The position numbers were made by a program, and so were the translations under genes. The notes beneath the pieces are model-generated. The model was not told where the DNA came from, ran no database searches, and saw nothing but the letters and a program-made list of their open reading frames with translations. A stretch of 64,000 nt of DNA from Bacteroidia bacterium (GTDB taxonomy: Bacteria; Bacteroidota; Bacteroidia; Flavobacteriales; Flavobacteriaceae): contig JAUIMB010000006.1 of NCBI GenBank assembly GCA_030432635.1, positions 1 to 64,000 of the forward strand, read 5' to 3'. This document shows, piece after piece, positions 1 to 9,385 of the stretch (position 1 is its first letter; each line of letters opens with the position of its first letter).

Positions 1-331
<331 letters not shown>

Positions 332-415
332 GTGCGCCTGTTCTTTTCAGGGTAACGAAACAAATGTAACTTTTTCAATATGTCAACACATACGGCCAGA
401 GCGGCCGAAACAGCT

Positions 416-523
416 TAAGGTGGTTATAGCGATGGGGCTCACCTCTTACCATTCCGAACAGAGAAGTTAAGCCCATTTGCGCCGATGGTACTGCAATCCG
501 TGGGAGAGTAGGTCGCCGCCTTT
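416..523 (+). rRNA. 5S ribosomal RNA
   Basis: About 108 nt typical of flavobacterial 5S rRNA: the AAGGTGGTTATAGCGA 5' strand, the conserved CCGAACAGAGAAGTTAAGCCC core and the GTGGGAGAGTAGGTCG 3' region, with pairing ends GGTGG / CCGCC. It follows 23S by about 85 nt in the usual 23S-5S order and precedes a terminator, so this is the end of an rrn operon. Confidence 0.95.
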
Positions 524-532
524 TTTGAATAT

Positions 533-565
533 CCCCTGCACCGTAATATGTGTAGGGGTTTTTTG
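533..565 (+). terminator. Rho-independent terminator of the rrn operon
   Basis: An 8-bp stem CCCCTGCA / TGTAGGGG (one G-T pair) with a 10-nt loop is followed by a run of six T. It lies 10 nt after the 5S gene. Confidence 0.85.
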
Positions 566-600
566 TTTGTAATATATATTATTATATATAATTGTCTAAT

Positions 601-647
601 ATAGAAAGGCCTGATATTTATTAAGATTAAATATCAGGCCTTTCTAT
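601..647 (-). terminator. Perfect 20-bp hairpin terminator downstream of the acyl-CoA dehydrogenase gene
   Basis: ATAGAAAGGCCTGATATTTA at 601-620 is an exact inverted copy of 628-647, with a 7-nt loop. It lies 31 nt beyond the stop codon of the minus-strand acyl-CoA dehydrogenase gene. Both arms end in A/T-rich stretches, so it can also back up the rrn terminator in the opposite direction. Confidence 0.75.
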
Positions 648-678
648 TTATAATTCCTATATAAGAGAAGAAGAGGCT

Positions 679-1821
679 TTATTTTCTAATTACTCCTCTG
701 GAAATCACAATTTTTTGAATCTCAGTAGTTCCTTCATATATCTGAGTGATTTTTGCATCACGCATCAACCGTTCGACATGATATTCTTTTACAAAACCAT
801 TTCCGCCATGTATTTGAACAGCTTCAACTGTTTGTTCCATAGCTACTTTACTTGCATATAGCTTAGCCATTGCACTAGACATATCGTAATTATTTCCTTG
901 ATCTTTATCCCAAGCAGCTTTCATTACTAACATTCTAGCGGCTTCTATCTCGGTATACATGTCAGCTAGTTTAAATGCAATAGCTTGATGATTACAAATT
1001 TCGGTCCCAAAGGCTTTTCGCTCTTTAGAGTATTTGAGTGCCAGTTCATAAGCACCTGATGCGATTCCTAATGCCTGAGCTGCAATTCCGATACGTCCAC
1101 CAGATAGAGTCTTCATCGCAAATTTAAATCCAAATCCGTCATCACCAATTCTATTTTCTTTTGGTACTTTCACATCATTAAATTGCAATGTGTGAGTATC
1201 ACTACCTCGAATACCTAATTTGTCTTCTTTGGGTCCAATATCAAATCCTTCCATTCCTTTTTCAACAATGAAAGCGTTGATTCCTCTATGCCCTTTTTCT
1301 CTGTCGGTTTGTGCTATTACTAAATAAACCTCTGCACGTCCACCGTTGGTAATCCAGTTTTTTGTTCCATTAATAACATAGTGATTTCCTTTATCTATAG
1401 CAGTTGTTGCTTGTGAGGTGGCATCGCTACCGGCTTCAGGCTCACTTAAGCAAAATGCTCCAATACATTCTCCAGTTGCAAGTTTAGTTAGATATTTTTG
1501 TTTCTGCTCTTCATTCCCATAAGCTTCTAGGCCATAACAAACCAATGAATTGTTTACGGAAACCATAACCGAAGCAGAAGCATCAATTTTGGACAACTCC
1601 TCCATAACTAACACATAAGAAGTTGCATCCATACCACTACCACCATATTTTGGATCTACCATAATACCCATGAACCCGAGTTCCCCCATTTTTTTTACCA
1701 ATTCCTGTGGAAATTGTTGTTTGTCATCACGTTCTATCACACCTGGTAGTAATTCGGTTTGCGCAAAATCACGAGCTGCGTCGCGAATCAGTATATGTTC
1801 TTCGGTAAGGCTAAAATCCAT
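679..1821 (-). CDS. Acyl-CoA dehydrogenase (short/medium-chain, FAD-dependent)
   Basis: 380 aa, the usual length for the soluble acyl-CoA dehydrogenase family, which oxidises acyl-CoA to trans-2-enoyl-CoA and passes electrons to ETF. Visible family signatures are CLSEPEAGSDA near residue 123 (FAD/substrate region), WITNGG, the GIRGSDTH segment, ERKAFG, and the C-terminal QIHGGNGFVKEYHVERLMRD and QIYEGTTEIQ. The final signature contains the YEGT glutamate that acts as catalytic base in the short-chain (butyryl/isobutyryl/2-methylbutyryl) group, so a short- or branched-chain substrate is likely. It starts at ATG, is monocistronic, and has its own hairpin terminator. The precise substrate cannot be read from sequence. 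Confidence 0.93.
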   Translation of the reverse strand: MDFSLTEEHILIRDAARDFAQTELLPGVIERDDKQQFPQELVKKMGELGFMGIMVDPKYGGSGMDATSYVLVMEELSKIDASASVMVSVNNSLVCYGLEAYGNEEQKQKYLTKLATGECIGAFCLSEPEAGSDATSQATTAIDKGNHYVINGTKNWITNGGRAEVYLVIAQTDREKGHRGINAFIVEKGMEGFDIGPKEDKLGIRGSDTHTLQFNDVKVPKENRIGDDGFGFKFAMKTLSGGRIGIAAQALGIASGAYELALKYSKERKAFGTEICNHQAIAFKLADMYTEIEAARMLVMKAAWDKDQGNNYDMSSAMAKLYASKVAMEQTVEAVQIHGGNGFVKEYHVERLMRDAKITQIYEGTTEIQKIVISRGVIRK

Positions 1822-1913
1822 GTTTTTGTAAAATTATTGAATTGTTAAAGAATGATGTCAAAGATAAGTGTTTAATAGTATATTTTCAATAAGGATTACT
1901 ATTTTTACTCAAT

Positions 1914-2972
1914 ATGGCAAAAGCAACATACAATGTAATCGGAGTAATGTCTGGGACATCTTTAGATGGAGTGGATTTAGCGTTTATCACCTTTGTTTAT
2001 GACGAAAAGTGGAGCTTCTGTATACATTATTCTGAAACCGTAAAATATCCAGATATTTGGACCCGGAAACTTGATGATTTAACCAATCATGAAATTGATG
2101 TGTTAAAAGTAATCGATGAAGAATATACCGTTTATCTTTCAAAATTGATAAATGACTTTATAGATAAATATGAACTCAAAAGTCTAACAGCCATATCTTC
2201 ACATGGTCATACTGCTTTGCACCAACCTGATAAGAAACTAACATATCAAATTGGTAACTTACCATCAATTGCAAAACTTACCAATAACCAAGTCATATGT
2301 GATTTCAGGACTATGGATGTAGCATTGAATGGCCAAGGCGCACCTTTGGTGCCTATCGGTGATCATTTGTTGTTTTCAGAGTATGATTATTGCATCAATT
2401 TAGGAGGCTTTGCAAATATCTCATCTGAAATAAATAAACGTCGTATCGCATTTGATATTTGCCCTGTTAATATTGTAATGAATGCTTATGCCAAGCGCTT
2501 AGGATTTGATTACGACATAAATGGAACTGTTGCAAAATCCGGATCCATTCATCAAGAAACATTAGAAAAGCTCAATAAGCTATCATTTTATAAAGAAGAT
2601 GCTCCTAAGTCATTAGGACTAGAGTGGGTCAACAATAATATTGTTCCAATTTTGGAAGCATCGGATTGTTCTGAAAGCGATATATTAAGAACCTATGTAG
2701 AGCACGTTGCAATGCAAATAGTTGATCAGATAAATGTGAATTCTAAAGCTTTATTTACAGGAGGTGGTGTCTTTAATGACTTCCTTATCAGCCGTATAAA
2801 AAGCTTAAAGAGTTTTGAGTTGATCAGACCTGATGAAAATCTTATAAACTTTAAAGAAGCCTTAATTTTTGGATTATTGGGAGTGCTAAGATTGCGTAAT
2901 GAAGTCAATTGTTTGTCAAGCGTTACGGGAGCTGATTACGATCACTGTTCTGGGGTAATATATAATCCTTAA
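1914..2972 (+). CDS. anmK: Anhydro-N-acetylmuramic acid kinase
   Basis: 352 aa. AnmK phosphorylates and opens 1,6-anhydro-MurNAc released by cell-wall turnover, giving MurNAc-6-phosphate for peptidoglycan recycling. The N-terminal ASKHA-fold phosphate loop GVMSGTSLDGVDLA (residues 10-23) is diagnostic. It is followed by DFRTMDVALNGQGAPLVP (about 126-143), where the family's catalytic Asp lies, NLGGFANIS, and the C-terminal FTGGGVFNDFL nucleotide-binding segment. The gene is divergent from the acyl-CoA dehydrogenase, with 92 nt between the start codons. Length and motifs are intact. Confidence 0.95.
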   Translation: MAKATYNVIGVMSGTSLDGVDLAFITFVYDEKWSFCIHYSETVKYPDIWTRKLDDLTNHEIDVLKVIDEEYTVYLSKLINDFIDKYELKSLTAISSHGHTALHQPDKKLTYQIGNLPSIAKLTNNQVICDFRTMDVALNGQGAPLVPIGDHLLFSEYDYCINLGGFANISSEINKRRIAFDICPVNIVMNAYAKRLGFDYDINGTVAKSGSIHQETLEKLNKLSFYKEDAPKSLGLEWVNNNIVPILEASDCSESDILRTYVEHVAMQIVDQINVNSKALFTGGGVFNDFLISRIKSLKSFELIRPDENLINFKEALIFGLLGVLRLRNEVNCLSSVTGADYDHCSGVIYNP

Positions 2973-3011
2973 AATTATTTAAAAATACTGAACTGTAGCT
3001 GTATAGTTTTT

Positions 3012-3019
3012 TATATTTG
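3012..3019 (+). promoter_or_regulatory. Putative flavobacterial -7 promoter element (TATATTTG)
   Basis: TATATTTG matches the Bacteroidota -7 consensus TAnnTTTG and lies 83 nt upstream of the dehydrogenase start codon. No clear TTG -33 element is visible at the normal spacing, so this is tentative. Confidence 0.4.
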
Positions 3020-3102
3020 TTAACCAAATATCTGACAAATGCCATTCTATTCAAATGCACTGTTTCTGATTAGATAAAGAACCCTAATTCATGAATTCGT
3101 AA

Positions 3103-4329
3103 ATGAAAGAACTACTCCAAAAGTACGAGAATAAAGCCCCAGAAATTGTTTTTAATTGGAAAGATCCCGAAACTGATGCCGAAGGTTGGACAGTTATTAA
3201 CTCCTTAAGAGGAGGTGCTGCAGGAGGTGGAACACGAATGCGAAAAGGACTCGATATGAATGAAGTGTTATCATTGGCAAAGACAATGGAAGTCAAATTT
3301 ACAGTTTCTGGTCCAGCTATTGGAGGGGCAAAATCAGGTATAAATTTTGATCCACATGACCCTAGAAAAAAGGGTGTGTTAGAACGATGGTATAGAGCTG
3401 TATCACCATTGTTGAAAAGCTATTATGGAACAGGTGGAGATCTCAATGTTGATGAAATTCATGAAGTCATCCCAATTACTGAAGAAAGTGGTGTGTGGCA
3501 CCCTCAAGAGGGCGTTTTTGAAGGGCATTTTAAGCCAACACAAGCAGATAAGATTAATCGAATAGGGCAACTAAGACATGGTGTTATTAAGGTTATTGAA
3601 AATCCAAAGTACTCTCCAAACGTTACCAGGAAATATACAGTTGCCGATATGATTACTGGCTATGGTGTCGCTGAGGCAGTACGTCATTTTTATGATATCC
3701 ATAATGATTCGGTGAAAGGAAAACGTGCTATCGTTCAAGGGTTTGGTAATGTAGGTGCCGCTGCTGCATTTTATTTGGCGCAAATGGGAGCAAAGGTGGT
3801 TGGAATCATTGACAAAGCAGGAGGATTGATTAAAGAAGAAGGTTTTACTTTTGATGAAATCACTCAGTTGTACTCTAATAAAGTAGGTAATACCTTAATA
3901 AGTGATCATTTACTTCCTTTCAATGAAATGAACGAGAAAATATGGTCGCTTAAAACTGAAATTTTTGCACCTTGTGCGGCTTCAAGACTAATTACGAAAG
4001 CACAAATTGATACCATGATCAATACTGGTCTAGAGGTCATTTCTTGTGGAGCTAATGTTCCTTTTGCGGATAAGGAAATCTTTTTTGGACCAATTATGGA
4101 ATATACCGATAACAAAGTCAGTCTTATCCCAGATTTTATATCTAACTGTGGAATGGCGAGAGTCTTTGCCTATTTCATGGAACGTAAGGTAAAAATGACT
4201 GATGACGCTATTTTTAATGATACTTCGGAAACCATCCGAAAGGCCATAAAAAAGGTTTACAATAAAAATAAAACGAAAACAGGCATAAGCGAAACCGCCT
4301 TCGAGATTGCCCTAACCCAACTTATCTAA
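3103..4329 (+). CDS. Glu/Leu/Phe/Val dehydrogenase family protein
   Basis: 408 aa NAD(P)-dependent amino-acid dehydrogenase catalysing reversible oxidative deamination to a 2-oxo acid and ammonia. The N-terminal ELFV-dimer domain carries GGAAGGGTRMRKG and the lysine-containing GPAIGGAKSGI (about residues 67-77), then GTGGDLNVDE. The C-terminal Rossmann domain has the dinucleotide loop VQGFGNVGAAAA (about 208-219) and the conserved PCAASRLI and ISCGANVPF segments. It is shorter than hexameric GdhA (about 445 aa) and nearer in length to leucine/valine/phenylalanine dehydrogenases, so the substrate is uncertain. nhaD follows 10 nt downstream, so the two are probably cotranscribed. Confidence 0.9.
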   Translation: MKELLQKYENKAPEIVFNWKDPETDAEGWTVINSLRGGAAGGGTRMRKGLDMNEVLSLAKTMEVKFTVSGPAIGGAKSGINFDPHDPRKKGVLERWYRAVSPLLKSYYGTGGDLNVDEIHEVIPITEESGVWHPQEGVFEGHFKPTQADKINRIGQLRHGVIKVIENPKYSPNVTRKYTVADMITGYGVAEAVRHFYDIHNDSVKGKRAIVQGFGNVGAAAAFYLAQMGAKVVGIIDKAGGLIKEEGFTFDEITQLYSNKVGNTLISDHLLPFNEMNEKIWSLKTEIFAPCAASRLITKAQIDTMINTGLEVISCGANVPFADKEIFFGPIMEYTDNKVSLIPDFISNCGMARVFAYFMERKVKMTDDAIFNDTSETIRKAIKKVYNKNKTKTGISETAFEIALTQLI

Positions 4330-4339
4330 TCCCATAACT

Positions 4340-5737
4340 ATGGAAACCATTATCGTTATAGTATTTGTTCTAGGCTACCTTGCCATAACTGTTGAGCACA
4401 GCATTAAAATTGATAAACTCATTCCAGCTCTGGTAATGATGGCCATAAGCTGGGCCTTGATCTCACTAGGTATAGATTCCTTTTCTCAATGGTTTGATTC
4501 GGGAAGTCATGGCTTAGTCGATGGATTTGATAGTTTAGGCCATGAAGATAAGATGCATTGGATGGAAGAGACCTTGTTGCATCATCTAGGTAAAACGGCT
4601 GAAATCCTCGTATTTTTATTGGGAGCAATGACCATTGTAGAAATCATAGATTACTTTGACGGGTTTTCTACCATTAAAGGGTTTATTAAGACAAAGAGTA
4701 AAAAACGAATTCTGTGGATCTTCGGATTCTTAGCATTCTTTCTTTCTGCCATTATTGATAACTTAACGGCAACCATAGTATTGATCTCAATTCTTCAAAA
4801 ACTGATTTCAGATCGAAGCGTACGTATTTGGTATGCAGGATTAATTATTATAGCAGCTAATGCAGGTGGTGCTTGGTCTCCAATTGGAGATGTAACGACC
4901 ACAATGTTATGGATAGGTAAAAAAGTGTCGACTGGATATTTATTCTTGTATCTATTTGTGCCTTCGCTTTTATGTATGCTTGTTCCTTTTTTGGTGGCTT
5001 CCTTTATGAAACCTTTCCAAGGAGACTTAATAGAGGATATAGAAGAAGACAAAGATAGACCAAAAAGCAGATTTAGTTCAACTATGTTGTATCTAGGTTT
5101 GGGAGGAATCGTTTCTGTACCGATTTTTAAAACCGTAACCCACCTACCTCCTTATGTAGGTATGATGTTGGCACTTGGTGTTGTCGCTATTTTTGCGGAA
5201 ATTTATAGTAATTCCAAATTTAGTATATCTGGAACAGATACTGAGGAAAGTGATGAACATGCACACCACAGTCCTGTACATCATTCGCTTTCAAAAATTG
5301 AATTGCCGAGTATTTTGTTTTTCCTCGGAATTTTAATGGCTGTTGCTGCCTTAGAATCCTTAGGTATTCTATTCGGGTTTGCTGCAACATTACAGGAAAC
5401 CATGCCTATGCTTGGCACTGAGTTGCATGGTGAAGGTGTTTCAGATTTAGTTGTATTGCTCCTGGGTGTTGGTTCTGCGGTTATAGACAATGTACCTTTG
5501 GTTGCAGCAAGTTTGGGAATGTTTTCCGAGCCAATTGATAACGAATTGTGGCATTTTATAGCTTATTCGGCAGGAACTGGAGGAAGTATGCTTATCATCG
5601 GTTCTGCAGCAGGTGTTGTGGCTATGGGCATGGAAAAAATCGATTTTTTCTGGTACCTCAAAAAGATATCATGGCTAGCCTTTATTGGGTTCATAGTTGG
5701 TGCAATCGCATTTATGTTCACCAGAACATTATTCTAG
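4340..5737 (+). CDS. nhaD: NhaD-type Na+/H+ antiporter
   Basis: 465-aa polytopic inner-membrane protein of the ArsB/NhaD ion transporter superfamily, which expels Na+ in exchange for protons; such antiporters are common in marine bacteria. About 10-12 hydrophobic segments are visible. Family-type motifs are AIIDNLTATIVLISIL (about 137-152), AANAGGAWSPIGDVTTTMLW (about 172-191) and SAVIDNVPLVAAS (about 379-391), where the Asp-Asn pairs sit in broken helices. The central cytosolic loop is histidine-rich (DEHAHHSPVHHS), which could serve in pH sensing; that is inference. It lies 10 nt after the amino-acid dehydrogenase gene. Confidence 0.92.
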   Translation: METIIVIVFVLGYLAITVEHSIKIDKLIPALVMMAISWALISLGIDSFSQWFDSGSHGLVDGFDSLGHEDKMHWMEETLLHHLGKTAEILVFLLGAMTIVEIIDYFDGFSTIKGFIKTKSKKRILWIFGFLAFFLSAIIDNLTATIVLISILQKLISDRSVRIWYAGLIIIAANAGGAWSPIGDVTTTMLWIGKKVSTGYLFLYLFVPSLLCMLVPFLVASFMKPFQGDLIEDIEEDKDRPKSRFSSTMLYLGLGGIVSVPIFKTVTHLPPYVGMMLALGVVAIFAEIYSNSKFSISGTDTEESDEHAHHSPVHHSLSKIELPSILFFLGILMAVAALESLGILFGFAATLQETMPMLGTELHGEGVSDLVVLLLGVGSAVIDNVPLVAASLGMFSEPIDNELWHFIAYSAGTGGSMLIIGSAAGVVAMGMEKIDFFWYLKKISWLAFIGFIVGAIAFMFTRTLF

Positions 5738-5803
5738 GACTTATACTTTTGAATTAAAAACCACGTTATTACAACAATAAACGTATTCCAATCTTAAATA
5801 TAT

Positions 5804-6499
5804 ATGATGTTACAAAGTAATATTCAAGACGCATCAGAAGTACTGACTGAGGCCGAATCAACCGAAAAAACACTATCAATTATCGAACTTATTGGGAGTG
5901 GAGGAACGGCAGGCCAAATTATCATTGCATTGTTATTTGTGATGTTGATCTTTGCCATCTACATCTATTTTGAACGCTTATTCGCAATAAAGGCAGCTTC
6001 AAAAGTAGATTCTAATTTTATGAATCAAATCAAGGATCATGTTAGCAATGGTAAAATTGATTCGGCGCAGATGCTTTGTGCGCAGGATAATTCTCCCGTG
6101 TCAAGATTGATCAATAAAGGTATCACTCGTATTGGTAAGCCTTTGGAAGATATTAATACCGCTATTGAAAATGCTGGACGACTAGAAATATACAGTCTCG
6201 AAAAGAATGTCAGTATCTTGGCGACAATCTCAGGTGTTGCTCCTATGATTGGGTTTTTAGGAACCGTTATTGGAATGATTCTGTCTATTTTCGAAATTGC
6301 AAATTCAGGTGGGCAAATCGATATTAAACAACTTTCTGATGGATTATATACAGCAATGACAACAACTGTTGCAGGTCTTATTGTTGGTATTGTTGCCTAT
6401 ATGGCCTATAACCATTTGGTAGTTAAAACCGATAAGGTTGTATATCAAATGGAAGCGAATTCATTAGAGTTTTTGGATCACTTAAACGAGCCTATTTAA
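5804..6499 (+). CDS. MotA/TolQ/ExbB proton channel family protein
   Basis: 231 aa. ExbB/TolQ-type proteins form the pentameric proton channel that powers TonB or TolA. The layout is standard: an N-terminal helix around residues 37-57 (IIIALLFVMLIFAIYIY), a cytoplasmic segment, and two C-terminal helices with the conserved stretches SGVAPMIGFLGTVIGM (about 143-158) and LYTAMTTTVAGLIVGI (about 186-201). The start is a double ATG (5804/5807). Its stop codon overlaps the start of the ExbD gene (TAATG), implying translational coupling. Family assignment is firm; ExbB versus TolQ is not decided by sequence. Confidence 0.93.
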   Translation: MMLQSNIQDASEVLTEAESTEKTLSIIELIGSGGTAGQIIIALLFVMLIFAIYIYFERLFAIKAASKVDSNFMNQIKDHVSNGKIDSAQMLCAQDNSPVSRLINKGITRIGKPLEDINTAIENAGRLEIYSLEKNVSILATISGVAPMIGFLGTVIGMILSIFEIANSGGQIDIKQLSDGLYTAMTTTVAGLIVGIVAYMAYNHLVVKTDKVVYQMEANSLEFLDHLNEPI

Positions 6500-6894
6500 T
6501 GAATTTACGTGGAAGAAATAAAGTAACACCGGAATTCAATATGTCGTCCATGACAGATATTGTATTCTTGTTATTAATCTTTTTTATGCTGGCCTCTACC
6601 TTGGTAACAACAAACGCCATTGACATTTTGTTGCCAAAAGCCAGTGGAAAAACCGAAAACAAAAAATCGGTAGCTGTAAGTATCAAGAAGGACTTGACTT
6701 ATTATATTGATCAAAAGAGGGTTGGTGAAAGTGTTCTAGAAAATGAACTGATTGCGATGCTATCTTCCCAAGAACAACCAACCATTGTGTTGCGTGCTGA
6801 AAAATCGGTGCCTGTTGAAAATGTTGTCAAGGTCATGGATATTGCCAATCGTAACAAATTCAAGGTGATTTTAGCTGTAAAGCCAAATAATTAG
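6499..6894 (+). CDS. ExbD/TolR family biopolymer transport protein
   Basis: 131-aa single-pass protein: a short cytoplasmic N-terminus, one transmembrane helix with the essential protonatable aspartate in SSMTDIVFLLLIFFML (about residues 15-30), and a periplasmic domain ending in VMDIANRNKFKVILAV, as in ExbD/TolR. It works with the preceding ExbB-like channel to couple proton flow to TonB. Its ATG shares one base with the upstream TAA stop. Confidence 0.93.
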   Translation: MNLRGRNKVTPEFNMSSMTDIVFLLLIFFMLASTLVTTNAIDILLPKASGKTENKKSVAVSIKKDLTYYIDQKRVGESVLENELIAMLSSQEQPTIVLRAEKSVPVENVVKVMDIANRNKFKVILAVKPNN

Positions 6895-6963
6895 AGTTCA
6901 TGTTAAATTTGGAATAACTGTTGCTATACTAGATTTAATCATATTAGGCAAAAGATAAAGTAG

Positions 6964-7821
6964 ATGAAGTATTTGGAGACCAAACACGAACGAAATTCAG
7001 CAAAGATTACCACACTGATCGTGGCGATTTTATTATTGCTGCTGTTTGTGGTTGGACCACCTTATATCGATCCTCCTATCGAGTATGGTGTTGCGGTTAA
7101 CTTCGGAAACTCGCCTGTTGGAAGTGGAAATGTGCAACCAACCCAACCGATTAAATCCAGACAAAATGAATCTCCTGTGAAGGAAGATACTCAAACTGAA
7201 ACGTCAAAGCCTCAAGAAACTTCAGAAACCACCCCTAAAGCGGAAGAAGTCATGACTAATGAAGATGCCGAAGCTATTGCCATTAAAAAAGCAAAAGAAG
7301 CTGAAGCAAAAGCAAAAGCTGAGGCTGAACGATTGGAACGACTCAAAAGGGAAGAAGAAGAGCGAAAGGCCAAAGAGGAACAAGACAAAAAGGATCGCAT
7401 TGATAAAATGCTTGGTGGGATTAAAAATTCTGAAGGACCAACTTCAAATGGCGAAGGGCCAGGTGATGGACGAGGTGATAAAGGTCAGTTAGATGGCAAT
7501 CCTTCTTATGCTCCATATCGAGGAACACCAGGCTCTGGAAAAGGAGGTATGGGCTATGGGCTTAATGGAAGAGGAACACCTACACATAAGATGTATGATG
7601 GTTGTGAAAACGAATATGGTCTCATCGTTGTTGATATCGTTGTTGATCGTAGTGGAAGCGTTATTGAAGCAACACCTGGAGTTCGAGGAAGTAATAATGC
7701 CACGGCTTGTCTAAAAGCACAGGCAAAAAAAATTGCCTTGTCCTATAAATGGCCAGCAGATTCTAAGGCTCCTGCACGTCAATATGGTAAAGTGACCATC
7801 AACTTTACACCTACCAATTAA
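6964..7821 (+). CDS. TonB-family energy transducer
   Basis: 285 aa. One N-terminal transmembrane helix (about residues 16-33, ITTLIVAILLLLLFVVG) anchors a periplasm-spanning segment. This is a highly charged Lys/Glu/Ala coiled coil (about 90-145), then a Gly/Pro-rich stretch (about 165-205), ending in a TonB-like C-terminal domain (about 210-285, with YGLIVVDIVVDRSGSVIEA and KVTINFTP). It would carry energy from the ExbB/ExbD pair to outer-membrane receptors, or act TolA-like. It sits 69 nt after exbD and overlaps folC by one base. The +1 and +2 frame ORFs inside it are shadows of the KAKAEA-type repeats. Confidence 0.88.
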   Translation: MKYLETKHERNSAKITTLIVAILLLLLFVVGPPYIDPPIEYGVAVNFGNSPVGSGNVQPTQPIKSRQNESPVKEDTQTETSKPQETSETTPKAEEVMTNEDAEAIAIKKAKEAEAKAKAEAERLERLKREEEERKAKEEQDKKDRIDKMLGGIKNSEGPTSNGEGPGDGRGDKGQLDGNPSYAPYRGTPGSGKGGMGYGLNGRGTPTHKMYDGCENEYGLIVVDIVVDRSGSVIEATPGVRGSNNATACLKAQAKKIALSYKWPADSKAPARQYGKVTINFTPTN

Positions 7822-9041
7822 TGACATACAATGAGACTGTCAATTGGATGTTTAAACAATTACCCATGTACCAACGACAGGGTAAAACCGCTTTTAAGAA
7901 GGACCTTTCCAATACCATTAATTTAGCACAACACTTAAACCATCCTGAACGTCAATTTAAAAGTATTCATGTCGCTGGAACCAACGGAAAAGGATCCACA
8001 AGTCATATGTTGGCTTCAATTCTACAAGAAGCTGGTTATAAGGTAGGATTGTATACTTCACCTCATTTAAAGGATTTCAGGGAACGCATAAAAATCAACG
8101 GACACTGTGTAAGTAAGCAGTTTGTTATCGGCTTTATAAAACGGAATAAACCTTTTCTAGAATCTCACAAACTTTCTTTTTTTGAAATGACCGTAGGTAT
8201 GGCTTTCGATTATTTTGCAAAGCAGAAGGTTGACATTGCTGTTGTCGAAGTTGGTTTGGGTGGACGTTTGGATTCCACCAATATCATATCTCCAGAAGTT
8301 TCAGTCATCACTAATATCGGATTTGATCATACGCAATTTTTAGGTGACACATATGAAGCTATTGCATCAGAAAAGGCTGGCATTATCAAGACAAATGTCC
8401 CTGTAGTGATTGGAGAAACCCAAAGCGCAACACAACCTGTTTTTCGTGATATGGCCAATGCTAGGCAAGCCGATATTTATTTTGCTGACACTTTGGTCAA
8501 AGCTAATTATTCAAGTGATTTGAAAGGAAATTATCAAATCCACAATATAAAAACTGTGGTACAAACCATTGATGTACTTAACAAAACAACCTCGTTTAAC
8601 ATTTCCGAAGTAAATCTTAAAATGGGATTGCTAAGGGTTATACCGAACACAGGATTAAAAGGACGTTGGCAGGTTGTGTCAGAACAACCGAGAATTATAT
8701 GTGATACGGCACATAATAAAGAAGGACTTTCGCTCGTCGTCGAACAGTTGAACTCTGAAGTCCATAACCAGCTTCATGTCGTTTTTGGTGTTGTTAATGA
8801 TAAAAATATTGATACCATATTACCATTATTGCCTAAAGTAGCAATATACTACTGTTGTAAGCCCAATGTACCTCGTGGGTTGGATGCTAAAGTGTTGTAT
8901 TCTTCCCTGGAGACTTATGGATTAAATGCAGCGGTATTCAGTAGTGTTGTTAATGCTTTGAAGGCTGCAAAACTGAACGCCCAACCAAACGATTTAATAT
9001 TTGTTGGTGGAAGTACTTTTGTTGTGGCCGAAATCGTCTAA
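7821..9041 (+). CDS. folC: Bifunctional folylpolyglutamate synthase / dihydrofolate synthase
   Basis: 406 aa Mur-ligase-fold enzyme adding glutamate to dihydropteroate and folates. Visible signatures are the P-loop VAGTNGKGSTSHMLASIL (about residues 51-68), VEVGLGGRLDSTNI (about 142-155), the Asp/His-containing ITNIGFDHTQFLG, and the C-terminal DTAHNKEGL. Length is typical. The start codon overlaps the TonB gene stop (TAATG). Linkage of TonB/Tol genes to folC is, from memory, common in Flavobacteriia. The GrpE-like gene begins 44 nt downstream. Confidence 0.95.
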   Translation: MTYNETVNWMFKQLPMYQRQGKTAFKKDLSNTINLAQHLNHPERQFKSIHVAGTNGKGSTSHMLASILQEAGYKVGLYTSPHLKDFRERIKINGHCVSKQFVIGFIKRNKPFLESHKLSFFEMTVGMAFDYFAKQKVDIAVVEVGLGGRLDSTNIISPEVSVITNIGFDHTQFLGDTYEAIASEKAGIIKTNVPVVIGETQSATQPVFRDMANARQADIYFADTLVKANYSSDLKGNYQIHNIKTVVQTIDVLNKTTSFNISEVNLKMGLLRVIPNTGLKGRWQVVSEQPRIICDTAHNKEGLSLVVEQLNSEVHNQLHVVFGVVNDKNIDTILPLLPKVAIYYCCKPNVPRGLDAKVLYSSLETYGLNAAVFSSVVNALKAAKLNAQPNDLIFVGGSTFVVAEIV

Positions 9042-9085
9042 CTATTAAAAAGTTGTATCTTTCATGTTTCAATATGCTGTAATAC

Positions 9086-9379
9086 ATGACTGAAATAATC
9101 AACCAAATTTTCGCCCTTGATCTTAAATTAAAAAAAGATAATTATGACGGTTCCAATCGCTACTTGGATCGCATTTACCATGAGTTTGAAATCATGGGCT
9201 ATAAAATAGTCAATCCAATAGGTCAAAAGTATCGTAATGAAATGACAGATGTGGAAGCAAATATTCTGGGTGATTTGACCAAAAGCTCAATCATTACCAA
9301 AGTGTTGAAGCCTACCATTTATCATACCGAAAACCATCAAACCAAACTCCTTCAAAAGGGAATTGTAATCGTAGAATAG
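9086..9379 (+). CDS. Small GrpE-like putative nucleotide exchange factor
   Basis: 97 aa, about half the length of an ordinary GrpE (about 180-200 aa). The C-terminal half resembles the GrpE beta-domain in layout: a short helix (YLDRIYHEFEIMGYKIV), an acidic VEANILGDL segment, then a beta-wing-like pattern ITKVLKPTIYHT...KLLQKGIVIVE. The long N-terminal coiled coil of true GrpE is missing. The start of the divergent Hsp70 gene lies only 6 nt beyond its stop, so the two are almost certainly cotranslated; that is the main support for a dedicated exchange-factor role. The family call comes from reading patterns by eye and a profile search could overturn it. Confidence 0.6.
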   Translation: MTEIINQIFALDLKLKKDNYDGSNRYLDRIYHEFEIMGYKIVNPIGQKYRNEMTDVEANILGDLTKSSIITKVLKPTIYHTENHQTKLLQKGIVIVE

Positions 9380-9385
9380 ACTTAG

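Noticed and set aside
7259-7714. Two plus-strand ORFs (77 and 73 aa) inside the TonB gene
   Set aside because: They are out-of-frame readings of the Lys/Glu/Ala-rich and Gly-rich repeats of the TonB-family protein; no independent signal.
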